Shown: piece by piece, positions 48,335 through 56,286 of the stretch | How positions within the stretch are numbered: the first letter of the stretch is position 1 | Layout: each line of letters starts with the position of its first letter | Assembly (NCBI GenBank): GCA_046331545.1 | Contig: JAXLQR010000002.1 | Coordinates: 2,790,001-2,854,000 of the forward strand | Source of the DNA: JADJVL01 sp046331545 | GTDB lineage: Bacteria > Acidobacteriota > Holophagae > Holophagales > Holophagaceae | Reading direction: 5' to 3' | Length of the DNA stretch: 64,000 nt | Notes under the pieces: generated by a model | What the model was told of the DNA's origin: nothing | The model's input: the letters and a program-made list of their open reading frames with translations, nothing else | Database searches by the model: none | Translations under genes and position numbers: made by a program

Positions 48335-49948
48335 GTGAAGGACCCCCAGCGCACGTACGACTACGTCATCGTCGGCTCCGGCTTCGGGGGCAGCGTCAGC
48401 GCCCTGCGGCTGGCCCAGAAGGGCTACTCGGTGCTGGTGCTGGAGCGCGGCCGCCGCTTCCGGGACCAGGACTTCGCGAAGAGCACCTGGAACCTCCGCC
48501 GCTACCTCTGGGCGCCGCGCCTGGGCCTGCGGGGCATCCTCCAGATCAGCCCCTTCAAGGACGTCTTCGTGCTCCACGGCGCCGGGGTGGGCGGCGGCAG
48601 CCTGGGCTACGCCAACGTCCTCATGCAGCCCCTGGACGAGGCCTTCGACACGCCCGCCTGGAAGTCCCCGGTGCCCTGGGGAGAGGTGCTCAAGCCCCAC
48701 TACGCCGAGGCCAGGCGCATGCTCGGCGTGGCGCCCAATCCCAGGCTCACGGCGGCGGACCACGTGCTGAAGGGCATCGCGGAGGACCTGGGCCGCGGGG
48801 ACAGCTTCCGCCCGGTGGAGACCGGCACCTTCTTCGGCGAGCCCGGGAAGGAGGGCCAGGAAGTGCCCGACCCCTACTTCGGCGGCGAGGGCCCGGCCCG
48901 CAAGGCCTGCATCCACTGCGGCGGCTGCATGGTGGGCTGCCGCCACAACGCGAAGAACACGCTGCCGAAGAACTACCTCTACTTCGCCGAGAAGCTGGGC
49001 GTGGCGGTGATGCCCGACACGGTGGTGCGGGACATCCGGCCCCTGGAGGGCGCGGCGGACGGCGCCCGCTACGAGGTGAAGCCCGCCGGCCCCGGCTGGT
49101 TCAGCCTGCCCCGGCGGCCGTTGCGGGCCCGCAACGTCATCGTGTCCGCCGGGGCCCTGGGCACCCTGCGCCTCCTCTTCCGCTGCCGGGACGTCACGAA
49201 GTCCCTGCCGGACCTCTCGCCGCGGCTGGGGGAGCGGGTGCGCACCAACAGCGAGGCCCTGCTGGGCAGCGTGGCGCGGAAGCACGACGTGGACTACTCC
49301 CGGGGCATCGCCATCACCTCCATCATGCAGGCCGATCCCATCACCACCGTGGAGCCCTGCCGCTACCCGGCGGGCTCGTCGCTGATGCGCTTCCTCAGCG
49401 GTCCGGTGGTGACTTCCGGCGGCTTTCTCTCGAGGATCTTCCAGTCCGTGCGAGACATCCTCAAGCGGCCCGGCGACTTCCTGCGCACCCACGTGCGGCC
49501 GGGCTGGGCCGAAGCCGCGACCATCCTGCTGGTGATGCAGTGGGAGGACAACCGCCTGAAGCTGCGCCCCGGGCGCAGCCGTTTCACCTTCGGGCGGCGG
49601 GACCTGGTCTCCGAGCCCGACGGCGTGGCCGCCCTGCCGCCGCCCAAGGTGGAGACCGCCCACGCCGTGCTGCGGAAGTTCGCCGAAGCCACCAACGGCA
49701 TCCCCATGGGCAGCATCAACGAGGGCCTCTTCAACATCCCCCTCACCGCCCACATCCTGGGCGGCGTGCCCTTCGGGAAGGACGCCAGCGAAGGCGTCAT
49801 CGGCGCCGATTGCCAGGTCCACGGCCACCCCGGCCTCTACGTCGTGGACGGCTCCATCCTCCCGGCGAACCCCGGCGTGAACCCCAGCCTCACCATCACG
49901 GCCATGGCCGAGTACGCCATGAGCCAGGTGCCGGTGAAGGACGCCTAG
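48335..49948 (+). CDS. FAD-dependent GMC oxidoreductase (cholesterol-oxidase-like)
   Basis: A 537-residue GMC-type oxidoreductase. The FAD Rossmann motif is YDYVIVGSGFGGSVSALRLA at the N-terminus, the GAGVGGGSLGYANVLMQP motif follows, and the C-terminal YVVDGSILPANPGVNPSLTITAMAEY holds the active-site motif. The CIHCGGCMVGCRHNAKN segment is a four-cysteine motif found in bacterial cholesterol-oxidase-like proteins of this subgroup. It probably oxidises a sterol-like or hopanoid/lipid alcohol; electron acceptor unknown. GTG 48335 start. Confidence 0.87.
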   Translation: MKDPQRTYDYVIVGSGFGGSVSALRLAQKGYSVLVLERGRRFRDQDFAKSTWNLRRYLWAPRLGLRGILQISPFKDVFVLHGAGVGGGSLGYANVLMQPLDEAFDTPAWKSPVPWGEVLKPHYAEARRMLGVAPNPRLTAADHVLKGIAEDLGRGDSFRPVETGTFFGEPGKEGQEVPDPYFGGEGPARKACIHCGGCMVGCRHNAKNTLPKNYLYFAEKLGVAVMPDTVVRDIRPLEGAADGARYEVKPAGPGWFSLPRRPLRARNVIVSAGALGTLRLLFRCRDVTKSLPDLSPRLGERVRTNSEALLGSVARKHDVDYSRGIAITSIMQADPITTVEPCRYPAGSSLMRFLSGPVVTSGGFLSRIFQSVRDILKRPGDFLRTHVRPGWAEAATILLVMQWEDNRLKLRPGRSRFTFGRRDLVSEPDGVAALPPPKVETAHAVLRKFAEATNGIPMGSINEGLFNIPLTAHILGGVPFGKDASEGVIGADCQVHGHPGLYVVDGSILPANPGVNPSLTITAMAEYAMSQVPVKDA

Positions 49949-49970
49949 GCCCCGCCGGCAGGGCTTCGTG

Positions 49971-49976
49971 GACAAT
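49971..49976 (+). promoter_or_regulatory. -10-like box for leaderless mazG
   Basis: GACAAT ends 5 nt before the mazG ATG; no ribosome-binding site. Confidence 0.4.
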
Positions 49977-49981
49977 GGGGC

Positions 49982-50764
49982 ATGACCGCCCCGACACCGA
50001 CGACGCTCCCTGCCCTCATGGCCGCCCTGCGCCACCCCGCCTCGGGCTGCCCCTGGGACCTGGAGCAGGACCACCAGAGCCTGGCGAAGTATCTGCGGGA
50101 GGAGGCGGCGGAGGTGCTGGACGCCCTGGCGGCCCACGTGCCCGGGGACGAGGCCTCCGAGCGGCACCTGCGGGAGGAGCTGGGCGACCTGTGGCTGCAG
50201 GTGGTCTTCCATGCCCGCATGGCGGCGGACCGCGGCGCCTGGGATCTTCATGACGTCGAGCGGGCGGTGGTGGAGAAGCTGGTGCGGCGCCATCCCCACG
50301 TGTTCGGGGACGTGGACGTGGACGGCTCCGAGGACGTCCTCGCCAACTGGGACGCCATCAAGAAGGAGGAGCGGGGCGGGACCGAGCGCCGGCTGCTGGA
50401 GGGCATGGCCGCGAGCCTCTCACCGCTCGAGGAAGCCATGGAGATCGGGAAGAAGTGCGCGAAGGTGGGCTTCGAGTGGCCCGATCTGGACGGCGTCCTC
50501 GACAAGGTGAAGGAGGAGGTCGGCGAACTCCAGGCGGAGACGGATCCGGTGCGCGTGGAGGAGGAGTTCGGCGACGTGCTCTTCTCCCTCGTGCAGTGGG
50601 CCCGCAAGAAGGGCGTCGATCCCGACCGCGCCCTGCGCCGGCAGATGCTGCGCTTCCGGGAGCGGTTCCAGGTCGTGGAGGACGACGCGAAGGCGAACGG
50701 CGGCTGGAAGGCGCGGAGCCTCGAGCAGATGGAGGCCGCGTGGCAGGCGGCGAAGCGAAAGTGA
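49982..50764 (+). CDS. mazG: Nucleoside triphosphate pyrophosphohydrolase MazG
   Basis: A 260-residue full-length MazG with two MazG domains. CPWDLEQDHQSLAKYLREEAAEVLDA and LREELGDLWLQVVFHA form the first; VKEEVGELQAE and VEEEFGDVLFSLVQWAR form the second, each giving the EExxE...ExxD metal site. It hydrolyses NTPs to NMP and pyrophosphate, including damaged or signalling nucleotides. No SD; a -10-like box immediately precedes. One-base overlap with the next gene. Confidence 0.94.
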   Translation: MTAPTPTTLPALMAALRHPASGCPWDLEQDHQSLAKYLREEAAEVLDALAAHVPGDEASERHLREELGDLWLQVVFHARMAADRGAWDLHDVERAVVEKLVRRHPHVFGDVDVDGSEDVLANWDAIKKEERGGTERRLLEGMAASLSPLEEAMEIGKKCAKVGFEWPDLDGVLDKVKEEVGELQAETDPVRVEEEFGDVLFSLVQWARKKGVDPDRALRRQMLRFRERFQVVEDDAKANGGWKARSLEQMEAAWQAAKRK

Positions 50765-51279
50765 TGCGGGCCTTCGTGCCATTCAGGCCGCTTTCCGATG
50801 GCATCGATGCGTGTGTGCAAGACCTTCGGATGGGCAGGGACGGAACCTCGGGTGCGCCACTCCTGACATCCATGCTGGTCGTCGTCTCCAGTCTCGAAGC
50901 CAGCTTCTTCCACCTCGTGTCGCTGGCGCTCTGCACACTCATGCTCGCCGGACGAGAACCTCGCGGGGTCCTTCTCGGCCTTGCCGCATTCGGATTGGCG
51001 ATCCTCTGGCTCGTGCTGCTTGGCTGGACTTGGCGTCTGTCGAAGTGGTTGAAGTTCGGTGTGGTCAAGCCCGTCCGAATCCGAAGAAAGTTCTATACCC
51101 GCGGCGGGTACCTGATCTGGGTGGAGGACATGGACGGCGCGCCCCTCAAGGGCTCTCATCTGGCGGGGGGCTGGGCGGAACCTTTGCATGCAGGCTCGGA
51201 AGTCCAGGCGCTGGTCCATCCGCGCCGGCCGGGACTGCTCTGGGTGCCGCCACCCCAAGATCTGGGAGGAGCGGCATGA
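50764..51279 (+). CDS. Small membrane protein, unknown
   Basis: A 171-residue protein. Two hydrophobic segments (LTSMLVVVSSLEASFFHLVSLALC, about residues 35-60, and GVLLGLAAFGLAILWLVLLG, about 68-87) suggest two transmembrane helices. A soluble C-terminal part (FYTRGGYLIWVEDMDG) follows. I do not recognise a family. Base composition is visibly less GC-rich than neighbours, with codons such as CTT and GGA, suggesting acquisition. It overlaps mazG by one base (TGATG) and the next gene by ATGA. Confidence 0.65.
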   Translation: MRAFVPFRPLSDGIDACVQDLRMGRDGTSGAPLLTSMLVVVSSLEASFFHLVSLALCTLMLAGREPRGVLLGLAAFGLAILWLVLLGWTWRLSKWLKFGVVKPVRIRRKFYTRGGYLIWVEDMDGAPLKGSHLAGGWAEPLHAGSEVQALVHPRRPGLLWVPPPQDLGGAA

Positions 51280-51848
51280 GCGTGCCCTTCTTCATGCTCA
51301 CGTTGACCCAGCCCAACTGGGGGCACGCCCTCGCATGCGCAGGTTCGCTTCCCGTGGACATCCTGCCGTTCTGGATCAGCCAGCACCGGGCCCTGGTTCT
51401 CCTGACCGGCATCCCGGCGATCGCCTGCGTATGGTTCACCGTGAGCGCCATCCATAGCTGGCGCCTGGGCTTTTTCCGCCTCTACGCGATCTTCCCCCCC
51501 AGGCTGGGCGATCCCTCCAGTGAACGGTTCCATGCCGTGGTCTACGCGAGCGACGGGAGGCGATCGATGGTGTCCGTCACCCTCGGACAGGCCTGCGTCC
51601 ACGTCCGGGAAGCGCTGCTCTGGCGCCCCCTGTTCTGGTTGGGGCCCGCTTCGATCCCCTACGATTCCCTCAGGGTGTGGAAGCCCGGCGGGGAGGGGCT
51701 CCGGAACCTCCTCGATTGGCCGGAGTTCACGGTCGCGGACGCCGAAATGGCCTTCAAACTGAGCGGACACGCCGGCCAGCGTCTGGTGTCGCTGCTCACA
51801 GCTTCGGAGCCTGCTCCCGGGGGATTCTCCTCGATCCGCCCCTTGTGA
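51276..51848 (+). CDS. Small membrane protein, unknown
   Basis: A 190-residue protein with one clear hydrophobic segment (ALVLLTGIPAIACVWFTVSAI, about residues 39-59) and a soluble remainder containing FHAVVYASDGRRSMVSV and SIPYDSLRVWKPGG. It may be the partner of the preceding gene (ATGA overlap). GAGGAG at 51266-51271 precedes the start. No family recognised. Its reading frame is well supported by composition and end-to-end packing. Confidence 0.65.
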   Translation: MSVPFFMLTLTQPNWGHALACAGSLPVDILPFWISQHRALVLLTGIPAIACVWFTVSAIHSWRLGFFRLYAIFPPRLGDPSSERFHAVVYASDGRRSMVSVTLGQACVHVREALLWRPLFWLGPASIPYDSLRVWKPGGEGLRNLLDWPEFTVADAEMAFKLSGHAGQRLVSLLTASEPAPGGFSSIRPL

Positions 51849-51868
51849 ACCGGATATCCCACGCCTCC

Positions 51869-53224
51869 ATGCGCCTCCCCTTCCTGATCACCACCCTGAG
51901 CCACCCGGCCTGGAGAGATGCCCTTGCCTGCGCCCGCGCCCTGCCCGCCGAGGCCCTCCCTGAACTGCGGCTGGATCTCCTCCGGAACTCCGACCCCGCC
52001 TCCCTGGTTCGCGACCTCGGCGGCCGCTGCCTCGTGACCGCCCGCCGGGCCTCCGAACTCGGTCGCTGGCCGGACGAGGACGAGGCCGGGCGCCTCGCGG
52101 CCCTGCACGCGGCGGTCGAGGCCGGCGCGGCCTGGGTGGACTTCGAGTGGGAACTCCCCGTCCCAGCTTGGCTCGCGGCGAGCCGGGGCCAGGTCGGCCT
52201 GCTGCGCTCCGTGCACGTCGCGCCGGGCATCTTCGATGGCCTTGCGCGGCTCCAGCATCCACCGGAGGGCGACGCCTTCAAGTGGGTGGGTCACGCAAGC
52301 TCGCTGCGGGACCTTGCCCACGCCAGGCTGTTCTGCGAAGCGGCGCGGGCCCGAGGGCTGCAGGCCTCCGGCTTCCTCATGGGCCCGAAGGGTGTGGCAT
52401 CCCGCTGTCTCCAGAAGGCCTGGGGCGGGGCCTTTACCTACGCCGCGCCCGACGACGGCCCGCCCGCGGCGCCGGGGCAGCTCACGCTGTCGACGATGCG
52501 GGCCTGGGGCGTGCACCGGGCCGGGCCGATGACGAAGGTCTTCGCGGTGGCGGGCGAGCCCGCCCTCCATTCCCGGTCCCCCGCCTACCACAACCACCGT
52601 TTCACCGAAGCCGGCCTGGACGCCCTCTACCTGCCCCTCGAAGCCTCCGATCCCGACGAGGTCTTGTTCGCCGCGGGCGTCCTCCACCTCCAGGGGTTGA
52701 GCCTCACCGCGCCGCTGAAGGAGAGCCTCCCGCCCCGGCTCGGACTGAAGGGCCCCCTGAACACCCTCTGGCGGGAAGGGGACGCCTGGCACGGCGCCAA
52801 CACCGACGCCGAGGCGCTGGACGTGGCCACGCGCGGCCTTCCGCCCGGGCCGGTGCTGGTGCTCGGCAGCGGGGGCGTGGCGGCCACCAGCGTGGAGGTG
52901 GGAAAGGGACAGCGGAGGCGGGTGCGGCCGTCGTCCCGACGCGCGCCGATGACGGCGGCCGAGGTCAAGGCCCTCGCCCCCGTGGGCGTCATCCAGGCCA
53001 CCACCCTCGGCATGGGCGCGGGCGACCCTTGCCCGTTCCCCGAGCTGCTGGAGGCCGCGCGGCCCACCCTGGCCTGGGCGGTGGAGTGGATCTACAAGGA
53101 GCGCACCGCCTTCGCGGCCTGGGCGCGGGGTGCCGGGCTGCGGCTCGTGGAAGGCGCGGCCCTCTTCGAGGCGCAGGCGGAAGGCCAGAGCCGGCGCTTC
53201 CTGCGCGCCGCCGCCGAAGGCTGA
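51869..53224 (+). CDS. aroDE: Bifunctional 3-dehydroquinate dehydratase/shikimate dehydrogenase, locally frameshifted
   Basis: A 451-residue fusion for two consecutive steps of the shikimate pathway. Residues 1-200: type I dehydroquinase with LRLDLLRN, the Schiff-base lysine in FKWVGHA and the SVHV histidine. Residues about 210-451: shikimate dehydrogenase with SRSPAYHNHRF, LTAPLKE (catalytic Lys), NTDAEAL and the dinucleotide motif VLGSGGVAATS. Between about 52905 and 52945 the protein is scrambled (GKGQRRRVRPS); another frame reads AEAGAAVV there, so two compensating indels are likely. Start ATG 51869. Confidence 0.8.
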   Translation: MRLPFLITTLSHPAWRDALACARALPAEALPELRLDLLRNSDPASLVRDLGGRCLVTARRASELGRWPDEDEAGRLAALHAAVEAGAAWVDFEWELPVPAWLAASRGQVGLLRSVHVAPGIFDGLARLQHPPEGDAFKWVGHASSLRDLAHARLFCEAARARGLQASGFLMGPKGVASRCLQKAWGGAFTYAAPDDGPPAAPGQLTLSTMRAWGVHRAGPMTKVFAVAGEPALHSRSPAYHNHRFTEAGLDALYLPLEASDPDEVLFAAGVLHLQGLSLTAPLKESLPPRLGLKGPLNTLWREGDAWHGANTDAEALDVATRGLPPGPVLVLGSGGVAATSVEVGKGQRRRVRPSSRRAPMTAAEVKALAPVGVIQATTLGMGAGDPCPFPELLEAARPTLAWAVEWIYKERTAFAAWARGAGLRLVEGAALFEAQAEGQSRRFLRAAAEG

Positions 53225-53230
53225 TAGCCT
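53225..53230 (+). promoter_or_regulatory. -10-like box for leaderless response regulator
   Basis: TAGCCT ends 6 nt before ATG 53237 and overlaps the end of aroDE. Confidence 0.4.
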
Positions 53231-53236
53231 CCAGCC

Positions 53237-54469
53237 ATGCGCCTGCTCCTGGTGGAGGACAAGGACAGCTTCCGGCGCCTGCTGGTGCAGGCCCTGGCGG
53301 ACTCGCCCTGGACGGTCGAGGCCCTCGCGGACCCCGCCGAAGCCCTGCGCGCCCTGGCCGCCGCCTCCCACGACGTGATGGTGACGGACCTGCGCCTGCC
53401 CTCCATGAGCGGACTGGAGCTGATCCGCCAGGCCAAGCGCCTCCAGCCCGCGCTCCGCGTGGTGCTCATGAGCGCCTTCGGCGAGCCGAAGGACATCGTG
53501 GAGGCCATGCGCCTGGGCGCCGACGACTTCCTCCCCAAGCCCTTCGACCTGGACGTCTTCCTCGCCCTCCTGGACCGCCTCCGGGCGCTGGTGGGCGCGC
53601 CGCCGCCGGATCCCGCCGAGCCCTGGGTGGCCCGCAGTCCCGCCATGCGCGGCCTCCAGGCGGGCCTCGAGGCCGCCGCCGACCTCCCGGCCCCGGCGCT
53701 CTTCGTCGGCGAGCCGGCCACGGGGCGCTCCCGGGCCGCCCGGCGCCTCCACACCCTGCGCACGCCGAAGGGCCCCTTCGTGCGGATCCCTTCGGCGGAG
53801 CTGGGCGCCCGGGGGCCCGAGCCGCGGGCGTTGCGGCTGGCGGAGGGCGGGAGCCTGCTGCTGACGGGCCTGGAGGCCGTGCAGGGCGAGGCCGCGGTGG
53901 CCCTGGCCTCGGCCATGGACGCCACCGAGGGCCGGGACCTGCGCTGGCTGGCCACCGCGTCGGCGGAACGGGACCTCGCGGTCCCCCTCGCGGGCCGCTT
54001 CGGCGCGCTGGCCTTCCCGTGTCCGCCCCTGCGGGAGCGCCTCGAGGATCTTCCCCTGCTCTTCGCGGCCTTCCTCCAGGCCGCCGCCCGAGGCGCGGGA
54101 AGGCCGGAGCCCCGGGTGGACCGCGCGGTGGAACGGGAGCTGCCGGCCCGGGCCTGGCCCGGGCAGTTGAGGGAGCTGCAGGCCTGCGCGGCCCGGGCCC
54201 TGGCCGAGTCCGAGGGGGCGGTGGTGCGCCGGCTGCCGCCCGAAGGCGCCCCCTCGTCGTGGCTCCAGGTTCCCTGGCCGGACCCGGGGGAACTCGAGGA
54301 GATGGTCCGGGCCGTGGGCCGGGCCGCGACGCCCGCCCTGCTGAGGCGGGCGCTGGAGGCCCACGGGGGCGACCTGGCGCGCGCGGCGGCGGCCCTCGGG
54401 ATCACCGTGCGGGTCCTCGGCTCGCGCTTGCGGGAGCACGGCATTTCCCTGGAGAATCAGGAGCCATGA
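53237..54469 (+). CDS. NtrC-like response regulator with degenerate AAA+ domain
   Basis: A 410-residue protein. Residues 1-118 are a receiver domain with phospho-acceptor Asp51 (VMVTDLRLPSMSG), the usual threonine position occupied by Ser (LMSAFG), and conserved Lys (LPKPFD). Residues about 135-340 align with an NtrC AAA+ domain but Walker A is GEPATGRS (Lys replaced by Arg) and the GAFTGA loop that contacts sigma-54 is not visible; LREQLEDLPLL-like LRERLEDLPLLF survives. Residues about 365-405 form a Fis-type helix-turn-helix. It probably binds DNA but cannot drive sigma-54 open-complex formation. No kinase gene adjoins. Confidence 0.8.
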   Translation: MRLLLVEDKDSFRRLLVQALADSPWTVEALADPAEALRALAAASHDVMVTDLRLPSMSGLELIRQAKRLQPALRVVLMSAFGEPKDIVEAMRLGADDFLPKPFDLDVFLALLDRLRALVGAPPPDPAEPWVARSPAMRGLQAGLEAAADLPAPALFVGEPATGRSRAARRLHTLRTPKGPFVRIPSAELGARGPEPRALRLAEGGSLLLTGLEAVQGEAAVALASAMDATEGRDLRWLATASAERDLAVPLAGRFGALAFPCPPLRERLEDLPLLFAAFLQAAARGAGRPEPRVDRAVERELPARAWPGQLRELQACAARALAESEGAVVRRLPPEGAPSSWLQVPWPDPGELEEMVRAVGRAATPALLRRALEAHGGDLARAAAALGITVRVLGSRLREHGISLENQEP

Positions 54470-55437
54470 CGGCGCCCTCGAACCTCGCCCTGAGCAGCCC
54501 CGAGCGCTCCGCCTACCTCCGCGCCCAGGTCCGCCGGGGCCTCGACGCCCTGCAGGCGGTCGTCGTGGGCAAGGACGCCCAGGTGCGCCGGGCCCTGGCC
54601 ACGCTCCTGTCCGGCGGGCACCTGCTGCTGGAGGACCTGCCCGGCGTGGGCAAGACCACCCTGGCCCGCGGCCTCTCCCGCCTGCTCGGCGGGACCTTCC
54701 AGCGCGTCCAGGGGACCAACGACCTGCTGCCCTCGGACCTGCTCGGAGTCCACCTCTGGGACTCGGACGCCAAGGCCTTCCGCTTCCAGCCCGGACCGGT
54801 CTTCGCGAACGTCGTGCTGCTCGACGAGCTCAACCGCATCGGCCCCAAGACCCAGAGCGCCCTCCTGGAGGTGATGGTGGAGGGGCAGGTGAGCCTCGAG
54901 CGGGAGACCCACGTCCTGCCCGACCCCTTCTTCGTGGTGGCGACCCAGAACCCTCTCGACCACGCGGGCACCTTTCCCCTCCCCGAGAGCCAGCTCGACC
55001 GCTTCGCCTGCGTGCTCCACCTCGGCTACCCCGACCGGGAGGCCGAGCGCCTCGTGCTCACCGGCCGGGCGGGCGCGCGGCGGCTGGACGCCCTGGAGCC
55101 GGTGCTGGACCTCACGGCCTGGAGGCTCGCGCGGGCGGACGTGCACGGCGTGAAGGTCGCCGACCCGGTGCTGGACTACATCGCCCGGCTGGTGGCGCGG
55201 GTCCGGGACGAAGGCGGCTTCTGCTCCACCCGCGCCGCCCAGCACTGGATCGCCCTCGCCAAGGCGGAGGCCTGGCTGGACGGCCGGGACTTCCTCACCC
55301 CCGACGACCTGCAGGCCTGCTTCGCCGACGCCATGGCCCACCGCGGCACCCTGGACGACCGCCGGCTGAGCCGCAGCGAGCGCCGGGACCACCTGCTGAG
55401 GGCCCTCGCGGACATCCCGGTGGGCTGGAAGCCCTGA
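54466..55437 (+). CDS. MoxR-type AAA+ ATPase
   Basis: A 323-residue MoxR ATPase. Walker A is EDLPGVGKTTLARGLS, Walker B is VVLLDELNR, and the sensor motif ATQNPLDHAGTFPLPESQLDRF is diagnostic. MoxR ATPases act as chaperones for metal or cofactor insertion and complex maturation and usually sit next to DUF58 and VWA proteins; none is here. ATGA overlap with the regulator gene upstream suggests joint expression. Confidence 0.92.
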   Translation: MTAPSNLALSSPERSAYLRAQVRRGLDALQAVVVGKDAQVRRALATLLSGGHLLLEDLPGVGKTTLARGLSRLLGGTFQRVQGTNDLLPSDLLGVHLWDSDAKAFRFQPGPVFANVVLLDELNRIGPKTQSALLEVMVEGQVSLERETHVLPDPFFVVATQNPLDHAGTFPLPESQLDRFACVLHLGYPDREAERLVLTGRAGARRLDALEPVLDLTAWRLARADVHGVKVADPVLDYIARLVARVRDEGGFCSTRAAQHWIALAKAEAWLDGRDFLTPDDLQACFADAMAHRGTLDDRRLSRSERRDHLLRALADIPVGWKP

Positions 55438-55444
55438 GGGCGGC

Positions 55445-56248
55445 GTGGACGCCACGGGCCTCGGGGACCTGCTGCGCCGCGCGAGGGCCGCGAAGGGGCT
55501 GACGGCGGAGATGCTCGCCCGCGACCTGAACCTGGCGCCCCACGTCCTCCTCAAGCTGGAGTCCGAGGCGTGGGACGCGCTGCCCGCCGGGCAGGCCCGG
55601 CCCCTGGTCCGTCAGGTGGCGCAGCGCCTCGACGTGGACGTGGAGGCCCACCGGGAGGCCTTCGAGCGGCTCCCGGGGGCGGCGGAGTCCGAGGCGCCGG
55701 ACCCGCGGGACGAACGCCTCGAGCGCCTCATCATGGGCGCGCTCACCGTGGGCAGCGCGGGGCTCCTGGCGTGGCTCGTCATCCCCGGCCGCGACCTCCG
55801 CCGGGGCGCCCTGAGCGCGGGGGCGGTGGAGGCCGCGCCCGCCCCCGCCCAGGCCCGGCCGGATCCGGCGGAGCACGAGGCCTATCCCGTGCTGGGGGAG
55901 GTGCTTCCCGAGGCGCCCCGCACGGAGGAGGGGACCCTCGTGAGCGTGCGGGTCCTCGACGCGTGCACGGCCACGCTCGAGAGCGAGGGTCAGGCGCGGA
56001 CCCGGGAGCTGCGGGTGAGCGAGCCCTGGCTGCTCCGCGTGAAGGGCGCCTTCACCCTCACCCTGGACAACGCCGGCGTCGCCACGGTGGAGGTCGGGGG
56101 ACGCCGCATCCGCCACGGCCACAGCGTGGGCGAGCCCTGGACCGGCCGCTTCGGGGCCGACGGCCAGTGGCTCCGGACCGCGCCCCCCATTCCCGAGGTG
56201 GCGACGGGGCCCGAGACCGAGGCGGCCCCGGCGCCCGAGAAGGAATAG
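55445..56248 (+). CDS. RodZ-like helix-turn-helix membrane protein
   Basis: A 267-residue protein with RodZ architecture: an N-terminal HTH_25 domain (LGDLLRRARAAKGLTAEMLARDLN), one transmembrane helix (about residues 94-114, LIMGALTVGSAGLLAWLVIP), and a periplasmic DUF4115-like beta domain (SEPWLLRVKGAFTLTLDNAGV, GRFGADGQW). RodZ links MreB to the cell-wall elongasome. GTG start at 55445, 7 nt after moxR. Cell-shape function is inferred from architecture. Confidence 0.8.
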   Translation: MDATGLGDLLRRARAAKGLTAEMLARDLNLAPHVLLKLESEAWDALPAGQARPLVRQVAQRLDVDVEAHREAFERLPGAAESEAPDPRDERLERLIMGALTVGSAGLLAWLVIPGRDLRRGALSAGAVEAAPAPAQARPDPAEHEAYPVLGEVLPEAPRTEEGTLVSVRVLDACTATLESEGQARTRELRVSEPWLLRVKGAFTLTLDNAGVATVEVGGRRIRHGHSVGEPWTGRFGADGQWLRTAPPIPEVATGPETEAAPAPEKE

Positions 56249-56274
56249 CCCCGGGGCCGCCCCGCCCCCGGGGC

Positions 56275-56280
56275 TAGAAT
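56275..56280 (+). promoter_or_regulatory. -10-like box for leaderless hypothetical gene
   Basis: TAGAAT ends 6 nt before ATG 56287; no Shine-Dalgarno in between. Confidence 0.5.
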
Positions 56281-56286
56281 GCCCCC

